Positions 13,288 through 18,348 of a stretch of 18,348 nt of DNA are shown piece by piece; positions within the stretch are counted from its first letter, which is position 1, and each line of letters begins with the position of its first letter. The stretch is from contig JAGKTU010000041.1 of assembly GCA_021153265.1 (NCBI GenBank), positions 1 through 18,348 on the forward strand, given 5' to 3'. The translations under genes and the position numbers were made by a program. The notes below the pieces were generated by a model. It was not told the origin of the DNA. It did no database searches and saw only the letters and a program-made list of their open reading frames with translations. Source of the stretch: Clostridia bacterium (GTDB lineage Bacteria > Bacillota > Clostridia > Oscillospirales > Oscillospiraceae).

Positions 13288-14485
13288 GGTTTCTTTGCAG
13301 GATTTGGATGCCGTACTTCGATACCGCCAAATAATACTGCTGCGTGACCTGTATTTTGCCGTGTCCCATCTGGTTACAGAGTAAGTGCGTGGGTGTGTTC
13401 AGTTCTGCCATCATTGTTCCATAAGTGTGGCGGAGGTAGTGATACTTGAACTGGATACCCAGCTTTTGGTTGATCTCCCGTGAAGGGTACTTGAAGGAGT
13501 TGACCGTTTGCAGCGTTCCATTAGGCAGACAGTTGACCATATCCGTGGAATAGATGTTGGAACCATCCAAATCTTGAATCATCCGCCGTTTCTGCTGCCG
13601 CAAGTCCGCATACAGTTCTGCATCCTTCTCCCGCTTTTGGGATAGGGCTATGAAGTAGTTTTTGAGGGTATCGCACATATAGATGGTTCGCCGTGCGTTC
13701 TTTGTTTTCAGCGGCACTAACTTGATAAGGCTTTCTTGATACTGCATCTGTCTGTCGATCAGAATAGTGCCATTCTCCAAATCTACATTCGACCATTTCA
13801 GCCCGAAGCACTCATTGATTCGTAACCCGCAGTAACGGCCCAGCATATATGCGGTCTGTGCGTTTGTGCCGTCAAAGTATTCGTCCAGAAGGGCAAGTTC
13901 CTCCTGCGTGAAGTATGCAATATCTGTATCATCATCAACCTTTAACTTCGGCATCTTGATTTTGGTGTCCTTATTGACGCACAGTTTGTTGTAGATATCC
14001 ACATCAAGGTAATTGCGGGAGTAGGCTTGCCCGAAAATCAAATAGAACATCTTGAGGAAGCTCTCTGTATACCGATAGGAATACTTTTGCTTATAGTAGA
14101 GATTGGTCAAGTAGTCCTCCACCTCCGCCACGGAGATGTCATCCACGAACCGCTTGCCGAACTTTTTTCGCAGATGAATTTCCCATAGACTGTCCTGCTT
14201 GCGGATAGTTTGGTAAGCCTTGCCAGAGCGGCCCTTTTCGCAGTATTCCGTGAACACCTCCGCCACAGTTTTCCTGTCTTTTGGCTTCGGTCTGTTTCCG
14301 TCCTGCTCCTGCTGGATGGCTGCTTGCCTTGCCCGGACAGCATCCTTCTTTGTGAGCAGCGGATTTCCGTTTTCGTCCTTTGCCTTGCGAACATCTTTCT
14401 TCTGTCCGTCAACTGTGATGGTATAGCGAAATGCCCAGTTGCCACCTTTCAGTTTATAGACACCCGTATCATTCTGTTTTGCCAT
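13274..14485 (-). CDS. int: tyrosine integrase of the element
   Basis: This 403 aa site-specific recombinase has the Tn916/phage-integrase layout. The N-terminal arm-binding domain (about 8-55; GVYKLKGGNWAFRYTITVDG) is followed by a core-binding domain (about 70-165) and the catalytic domain with Arg222 (GRYCGLRINE), Lys262 (KTKNARR), His349-x-x-Arg352 (HYLRH), His375 (MGHG) and nucleophile Tyr384 (QQYY). All catalytic residues are present. ATG 14485 follows AGGAGG by eight bases. The gene starts about 160 bp inside the right repeat and its leader holds three AGTGGATA sites, which match three at the left end; these fit the arm-binding domain and may also let Int repress itself. It should insert and excise the element at the rubrerythrin 3' end. 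Confidence 0.95.
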   Translation of the reverse strand: MAKQNDTGVYKLKGGNWAFRYTITVDGQKKDVRKAKDENGNPLLTKKDAVRARQAAIQQEQDGNRPKPKDRKTVAEVFTEYCEKGRSGKAYQTIRKQDSLWEIHLRKKFGKRFVDDISVAEVEDYLTNLYYKQKYSYRYTESFLKMFYLIFGQAYSRNYLDVDIYNKLCVNKDTKIKMPKLKVDDDTDIAYFTQEELALLDEYFDGTNAQTAYMLGRYCGLRINECFGLKWSNVDLENGTILIDRQMQYQESLIKLVPLKTKNARRTIYMCDTLKNYFIALSQKREKDAELYADLRQQKRRMIQDLDGSNIYSTDMVNCLPNGTLQTVNSFKYPSREINQKLGIQFKYHYLRHTYGTMMAELNTPTHLLCNQMGHGKIQVTQQYYLAVSKYGIQILQRNLNRL

Positions 14486-14502
14486 TGAAGTACCCTCCTA
14501 AA

Positions 14503-14563
14503 AGTGGATAAATAGTGGATACTCCCTCGTATTTCCACTTGCCAAAAGTGCCACCAGTGGATA
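14503..14563 (+). repeat. right cluster of integrase arm-type sites (three AGTGGATA)
   Basis: AGTGGATA at 14503-14510, 14514-14521 and 14556-14563, the last within TGCCACCAGTGGATATT (14549-14565). Orientation and spacing (11 and 42 bp) copy the left-end cluster. The cluster lies in the leader of the integrase gene. Confidence 0.7.
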
Positions 14564-14647
14564 TTATATAGGTAGTATTTGCTACCGCCCATATAGTTAA
14601 ATACCACCCCCAGCGTGAAAAAGTGGCCGGAACGGACACTTTCACGC

Positions 14648-14753
14648 AAGAACGGCCTGGATGCCATCCACGACACCGTCCACGAGATGGCTCGTGACGA
14701 GGCCCGTCACGGCGTCGCTCTGAAGGGCCTGCTGGAGCGTTACTTCAAGTAAG
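14648..14753 (+). repeat. attR candidate: orphan 3' end of the rubrerythrin gene
   Basis: These 106 bp encode the last 34 residues of the reverse rubrerythrin and the stop, with identical protein sequence but seven synonymous differences from 5565-5670. There is no start or upstream coding sequence; the bases before AAGAACGG are unrelated to the gene. It is not expected to be translated. In the integration model this is the original host 3' end, displaced by the element. Confidence 0.87.
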
Positions 14754-14845
14754 CGGCGAGCCGCCGCTGGCGATTCGAGCCTGACAGGCTGGGGGTAGAC
14801 AATACACCATTGGGCCCACCCGGTTCGATATAGCGCAATCATCTG

Positions 14846-14874
14846 ACAGGTGGGGTTTACCCCACCTGTTTTTT
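14846..14874 (+). terminator. intrinsic terminator right of the element
   Basis: ACAGGTGGGG, loop TTTA, CCCCACCTGT, then TTTTT. It lies about 95 bp after the orphan rubrerythrin stop and may be the original host terminator of that gene. Confidence 0.92.
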
Positions 14875-14907
14875 GTGGTATGATTACCGCAGAAGGGGGG
14901 AGTGACT

Positions 14908-15372
14908 GTGGAAGAAGTATTATGCCCAAAATGTGGAGCGAATGTGGAAGGGCTAACAGGGTGGTGCGACTGCTGCGGTGCAGCGCTCAATCCGAAAAAG
15001 ATGCTGTTTTCCCGAATGGTGTATTGTACCGGAGCTTTCTTTGACATTGATATCTATTTAAATCAAATCTTTGATAGGCTTGATAATATCTCCCCAGAAC
15101 CCTATGGCGATGTCCTGCAACGAATAGAGTTTGATTTTTGGTGTTTTCCCATCAAGAAGAGAACAGGTGTGACATATTATGCTTCAAGAAAACAAGCTAT
15201 TGTTACCGTTGAAGTGGATTCCGATGAGTACATCTACGGCACAAAAGAAGAAAAACTTGCTTTACTCACCCGTGAAGTGAAAGAGAAAATGGATATGCTT
15301 CGCCAGCGGTTGCGAATGAAGAACATCTGTATGGATGACTTGTTTTTGCAAATCGATGAAGCTTTGCGCTGA
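14908..15372 (+). CDS. small zinc-ribbon protein of unknown function
   Basis: This 154 aa protein starts with a zinc ribbon (CPKCG near the N-terminus, CDCCG about 15 residues later). A compact alpha/beta domain follows (FFDIDIYLNQIFDRL, FDFWCFPIKKRTGVTYYASRK, IVTVEVDSDEYI) ending in two helices. The plan recalls small immunity-type proteins, but I cannot name the family. GTG 14908 lies seven bases after AAGGGGGG; the alternative GTG 14902 is too close to that site. It sits immediately outside the right repeat, so it is the first host gene after the element unless the boundary is wrong. No membrane segment is present. Confidence 0.72.
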   Translation: MEEVLCPKCGANVEGLTGWCDCCGAALNPKKMLFSRMVYCTGAFFDIDIYLNQIFDRLDNISPEPYGDVLQRIEFDFWCFPIKKRTGVTYYASRKQAIVTVEVDSDEYIYGTKEEKLALLTREVKEKMDMLRQRLRMKNICMDDLFLQIDEALR

Positions 15373-15464
15373 ACTCGTTGTGGCATGGCTTTGCAGGCTC
15401 TGCCGGAGTGCTACGATAAGTGAGAAAGCTACCGCTTCCATTTTTCGAAAATATTCGGGACAGA

Positions 15465-15493
15465 TTGACTTGATTTGGTTGCACCGATATAAT
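15465..15493 (+). promoter_or_regulatory. promoter of the 153 aa gene
   Basis: TTGACT (15465-15470), a 17-bp spacer and a perfect TATAAT (15488-15493) lie 35 bp before the start at 15529. Confidence 0.85.
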
Positions 15494-15528
15494 GAAAGGG
15501 TAATCCTAAACGAAAAGAGGTAAATACC

Positions 15529-15990
15529 ATGGCATTCGGCATTGAATCTTTTAAAAGTATGGAAATCCCCGTTCCGGAAGACGAAAACATCTGGCTGGTT
15601 CCCAGAACGCTGTTCTGGACCGGCGAGTGGAAGGACGCAATTCTGGTGTTCACCCACAAGGGCATCCATTTCCGGGTCAGAAAGGACAAAATGATCATGG
15701 TGGATCGCTCCGGCGGTGCCATGGATCACAGCCTGCTGGAAAACACCTTCCTTGCTTACAATCGTATGAAGAGCTATCAGCAGGGAAGCCTGCTGTGGAA
15801 GAATTCCATGATCATCGAAATGGTCGATGGACTGTCCCTGCGGTTTGGCTTTCACAAGGATATGGAAACCGTCAAGAGAATCCTCTGGGACAATGTCCGG
15901 CCGGATATGCCCCGGGATCTTCAGCCCTATGACTACTCTTCCCACCATCCCGAAAACGGTCCCCATCGGATGATCCCTGTGGGCCGATAA
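15529..15990 (+). CDS. hypothetical protein, possible PH-like fold
   Basis: This 153 aa cytoplasmic protein has no family that I recognise. Alternating strands (NIWLVPRTLFW, DAILVFTHKGIHFRVRKD, MIIEMVDGLSLRFGF) and a following helix (KDMETVKRILWDNV) are compatible with a bacterial PH-like domain, which is only an inference. The C-terminal tail is rich in Pro, His and Asp. It has its own strong promoter and an AGAGG ribosome site, no partner genes in an operon, and normal host-like codon use. Confidence 0.72.
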   Translation: MAFGIESFKSMEIPVPEDENIWLVPRTLFWTGEWKDAILVFTHKGIHFRVRKDKMIMVDRSGGAMDHSLLENTFLAYNRMKSYQQGSLLWKNSMIIEMVDGLSLRFGFHKDMETVKRILWDNVRPDMPRDLQPYDYSSHHPENGPHRMIPVGR

Positions 15991-16119
15991 TTAAGGGGAA
16001 CGCTGTAGCTTAGTTTTTCAGAAGAAATAACCATACGCGCAGTAGTGTTCAGCGGCGTAGACTTGGCTGTCACCGTTACTGAAAAGCAAAGAGTTCCTAT
16101 GATATATGCAACTCTTGGG

Positions 16120-16149
16120 TTGAAATATACTGCGTCGATATGTTATACT
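16120..16149 (+). promoter_or_regulatory. promoter of the DUF1919 gene
   Basis: TTGAAA (16120-16125), an 18-bp spacer and TATACT (16144-16149) predict a start of transcription near 16156, which excludes the in-frame ATG at 16151. Confidence 0.65.
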
Positions 16150-16180
16150 GATGAAAATTTGCATGATCAGGGTGAGTTCC

Positions 16181-16873
16181 ATGGGAAGTATCAAAAAAAT
16201 CGTATCCAAGTATAATCCCTTTGCTATTTGCAGACGAAAGGGGATGCGGAAAAGAATTGTAAATTCCACCCCTTCTTTGCTGACTCCGAACTGTCTGGGC
16301 GGAATCCTGTTTCATGATCTGGGACTGCAGTTCCGTTCTCCAACGGTAAATACCATGATCCTGCAAAGGGATTTTGCTAAGTTTGTGCTGAATCTGGATC
16401 ACTATCTGGCACAGGAGCTGGTTTTCTTTAAGCATCCTAAGGTGGAGGTTCCCTGTGCCAAGCTGGATGATATCACGATCCATTTTACACACTATAAAAC
16501 GGAGCAGGAAGCGCAGGAGAAATGGCTGTCCCGGATGAAGCGACTGGACAGAGACAATCTGTTCATCATTCTGGCGGAAAGAGATGGTCTGACGCCGGAG
16601 GAAATCACACAACTTGGGCAGGTGAAAGCCCGGGGACTTGTGGTGCTGACGGCAAATGCATATCCGGAATTGCCATATGCCCTACAAATCCGTAAATACA
16701 AAAACGATGGCGAAGTGGGGAACATCCTCAGCGCTGTGCATTGGAACGATGGGCGAGAGTATGAAAAGTATTTCGACTTCGTGAAGTGGTTCAACGAGGC
16801 AGATGGCGGCGATTACGACGTGCGAAAATTTGCCCGCCGCGGCGTAAGCAGATATGTTCCGCCTGTAAAATAA
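16181..16873 (+). CDS. DUF1919 family protein (cell-surface polysaccharide type)
   Basis: This 230 aa protein carries the pattern I associate with DUF1919: a TPNCLGGILFHDLGLQF segment near the N-terminus followed by SPTVN, then KLDDITIHFTHYKTEQEA and the EKW plus DNLFIILAERDG segment. Members often lie in exopolysaccharide or capsule clusters and may act on glycans, but no biochemical role is established to my knowledge. No other polysaccharide gene is nearby. Start 16181 is chosen for its AGGGTGA site five bases upstream and for its position downstream of the predicted transcript start; upstream in-frame ATGs at 16151 and 16163 are less likely. It ends in a strong terminator. Confidence 0.84.
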   Translation: MGSIKKIVSKYNPFAICRRKGMRKRIVNSTPSLLTPNCLGGILFHDLGLQFRSPTVNTMILQRDFAKFVLNLDHYLAQELVFFKHPKVEVPCAKLDDITIHFTHYKTEQEAQEKWLSRMKRLDRDNLFIILAERDGLTPEEITQLGQVKARGLVVLTANAYPELPYALQIRKYKNDGEVGNILSAVHWNDGREYEKYFDFVKWFNEADGGDYDVRKFARRGVSRYVPPVK

Positions 16874-16913
16874 GAATGTATAAATTATAGAAATATTGCC
16901 GACGATAGACTTA

Positions 16914-16947
16914 CCGCCGGTCTCCAAGGCGGAGACCGGCGGCTTTT
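16914..16947 (+). terminator. intrinsic terminator after the DUF1919 gene
   Basis: CCGCCGGTCTCC pairs perfectly with GGAGACCGGCGG around AAGGC, followed by CTTTTG. Confidence 0.88.
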
Positions 16948-16969
16948 GTATCAGAAAGGAGAAACGATT

Positions 16970-17353
16970 ATGATTCGCAAAATCTTTGCATTGGCATTGG
17001 TATTGGCACTGACGGCGTCTCTGGCGGCCTGCACCGCAACCGTGGCGGCAGGGGATCAGACCGGAACCGCCCGGTCCGGGGGCAACACCAGCCGCTCCGG
17101 CGGTGACGGCAGCGCAAACCATTCCGGCAGCGGAGCCCCCACCGGAGAGCGAATTTCAGAGGAAGAGGCCCAGAGAATTGCGCTGGAACACGCAGGTCTG
17201 AAGGCAGATCAGGTGAAGGGACTTCGGGTGAGCTACGATGTGGACGACGGTGTGCCGGAATATGAGGTGGAGTTCCACCACGATCGCTGGGAGTATGAAT
17301 ATGAGATCCACGCCGAGACCGGCGAGATCCGCTCCTACGACCGGGATGACTGA
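16970..17353 (+). CDS. PepSY-domain lipoprotein
   Basis: This 127 aa exported lipoprotein has a signal peptide with lipobox LAAC (lipidated Cys21), a Gly/Ser/Thr-rich flexible linker (about 28-58), and one PepSY domain (about 60-125; ISEEEAQRIALEHAG, then YEVEFHHDRWEYEYEIHAETGEI ending in RSYDRDD, quoted in part). PepSY modules are thought to bind or inhibit proteases, or to act as small surface domains. Start 16970 follows AAAGGAG. The short gap after the preceding terminator means its promoter is not obvious; it may be read from a region overlapping that terminator. It stands alone, closed by the palindrome at 17368. Confidence 0.9.
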   Translation: MIRKIFALALVLALTASLAACTATVAAGDQTGTARSGGNTSRSGGDGSANHSGSGAPTGERISEEEAQRIALEHAGLKADQVKGLRVSYDVDDGVPEYEVEFHHDRWEYEYEIHAETGEIRSYDRDD

Positions 17354-17367
17354 TGGATAGCAAAAAG

Positions 17368-17391
17368 GCGGCGCAGCTTAAGCTGCGCCGC
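17368..17391. terminator. bidirectional terminator, perfect 24-bp palindrome
   Basis: GCGGCGCAGCTT is followed directly by its complement AAGCTGCGCCGC. On the minus strand it continues into TTTTTG, a strong signal for the NPCBM gene; on the plus strand it continues into TATTTATAT, weaker. Confidence 0.88.
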
Positions 17392-17404
17392 TATTTATAT
17401 GGAT

Positions 17405-18348
17405 TTAAGGCTCTTCCGTGCTTACGAAGGCATCAAACAGGTAGACGCCGGGGTTGGTGCCGACGGAGGTATAGTCCTTGCTGCGGGTCTGGACACGGAT
17501 CAGATCGCATTCGCCAATCTCAACAACAAAATCGATGGGCTTGGTGCCGCGGTCCATGGGGCCGGAGGAGTAGACCAGCTCATCGTCGGCATAGACCATA
17601 AATTCGATGGTATAATCCTCCGACTGGTCGGCACGGGCGAAAATGGTGCCGCAGAGATAGCGGTACTGACCGTTGTTGACAAACTCGCAGTAGGCCTGTC
17701 TGTCGTAATCCTTGCCGCTGGCGTTGCCCCAGCTGATCAGACGCAGGTAGATGCCCTTATAGAGGGCGCCGTAGGCATTTTCCACACCGCCGGCACTGAT
17801 GTTGTCACCGCCTGCCTGAGAGTCGGTGCCGTACAGGTGCAGGTCGGTCAGGGGGATCAGGTTATGGTTGATCTCGGCGCTCTCGGTGAGCTCGCCGTAG
17901 TATTCGTTGGTAACCATTGCGTTGACCAGAATGATGCCGGGGTTGGTGCCGGTGTTGGTGTGATCATAGGAGCGGCTGGCGATCCGCAGAACTTGGCAGT
18001 TGCCGATGTCGATGGTGAAAGTGATGGCCTTGGTCTTGCGGCTGATGGGCTCGGAACGGAAGATCAGGGTGTCATCGGCATAGACCATAAATTCGATGGT
18101 GTAATCCTCGCTCTGCTCGTCACGGGTGAAGAAGGTGCCGGAGAAATAGCGGTACTTGCCGTCCAGATTGAACTCGGTGGCATCCTCGGTGATATACTTG
18201 CCGCTGCCGGAGGCATAGCCGTAGCTGCAAAGATCGAAATAAGGGCCATCATATTTGTTTCCGTAGGAGTCTGTGACGTTGTTCTTGCTGAGGTTGGTGT
18301 CATCGCTGATGATGGGCATGGCGAACAGGGCGAAGGGTTCTACGTAAT
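17405..18348 (-). CDS. tandem NPCBM-like domain protein, N-terminus outside window
   Basis: The last 314 codons of a longer protein are present; the frame stays open through the window end, so the ATG at 18319 need not be the start. Two homologous beta-rich domains, offset by 163 residues, share SEDYTIEFMVYADD, a YRY-x5-F segment and a GTNPG-x-x-L/Y end. They resemble NPCBM/NEW2 modules, which bind carbohydrate or sit in membrane and secreted proteins of Firmicutes. The DNA of the two copies is also close (for example 17587 and 18076 start a nearly identical 25-bp stretch), so the duplication is recent or kept alike. What precedes them (zinc ribbon, membrane helix, enzyme) cannot be seen. Confidence 0.8.
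   Translation of the reverse strand, partial: YVEPFALFAMPIISDDTNLSKNNVTDSYGNKYDGPYFDLCSYGYASGSGKYITEDATEFNLDGKYRYFSGTFFTRDEQSEDYTIEFMVYADDTLIFRSEPISRKTKAITFTIDIGNCQVLRIASRSYDHTNTGTNPGIILVNAMVTNEYYGELTESAEINHNLIPLTDLHLYGTDSQAGGDNISAGGVENAYGALYKGIYLRLISWGNASGKDYDRQAYCEFVNNGQYRYLCGTIFARADQSEDYTIEFMVYADDELVYSSGPMDRGTKPIDFVVEIGECDLIRVQTRSKDYTSVGTNPGVYLFDAFVSTEEP

Larger units (their letters stand above)
5565..14753. mobile_element. integrative element inserted in the reverse rubrerythrin gene
   Basis: The 106-bp direct repeats at both ends, a tyrosine integrase directly inside the right repeat, matched integrase arm-site clusters at both ends, and accessory genes in between define an element of about 9083 bp (distance between equivalent repeat positions). 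It carries two recombinases, three regulators and several unknown small genes. I see no relaxase, coupling protein, type IV secretion, replication or phage structural gene. It would therefore be a minimal genomic island or satellite-like element that may rely on another element to move between cells. Confidence 0.82.

Noticed and set aside
14754..14845. tRNA-like fragment containing GGTTCGA after the right repeat
   Set aside because: Only the T-loop motif is present; no acceptor stem or anticodon arm can be folded around it.

Overview
The window looks like a chromosome segment of an anaerobic, low-to-mid GC Firmicute, most likely a gut Oscillospiraceae-type clostridium. The evidence is AGGAGG-type ribosome sites, TTGACA/TATAAT promoters, a PerR-like regulator with a reverse rubrerythrin, Clostridia-type zinc-ribbon surface proteins, and families (DUF6062, DUF6809, DUF1919) that I associate with Firmicutes. 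No rRNA or CRISPR array is seen. All family names are from memory of motifs, not from searches.

Left host region (1-5565): a tRNA-Ala(GGC) cut by the window edge; a tandem pair of paralogous sugar-type solute-binding proteins with Cys-rich N-termini (one zinc ribbon + transmembrane helix, one lipoprotein) and no ABC permease beside them; a convergent DUF6062-like gene; then a perR-like gene and a reverse rubrerythrin gene that appear to form an operon behind a strong promoter flanked by two GAATnATTC palindromes.

Integrated element (about 5565 to 14753; repeat unit 9083 bp): the last 34 codons of the rubrerythrin gene occur again at 14648-14753 as an orphan 106-bp copy differing only at synonymous positions. 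A tyrosine integrase lies just inside the right copy. Each end carries three AGTGGATA sites with almost identical spacing. I read this as an integrative element that targets the rubrerythrin gene and restores its 3' end. Inside are small unknown genes, a structured intergenic RNA/DNA candidate, a small gene with an in-frame amber codon, an HTH regulator with four 16-bp operators divergent from a three-gene operon that ends in a serine recombinase, a two-gene operon (63 aa Cys/His protein and 550 aa zinc/coiled-coil protein) divergent from an XRE regulator with its own GCCTAT half-sites, a WYL-type regulator with an acid/base N-terminal tail, and the integrase. No relaxase, conjugation, replication or capsid gene is recognisable. 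The 63/550 aa operon with its regulators is the best candidate for undescribed cargo.

Right host region (14754-18348): a small zinc-ribbon protein, an unknown 153 aa protein, a DUF1919 protein, a PepSY lipoprotein, and the C-terminal part of a tandem NPCBM-like domain protein running off the window. Most units end in clear intrinsic terminators.
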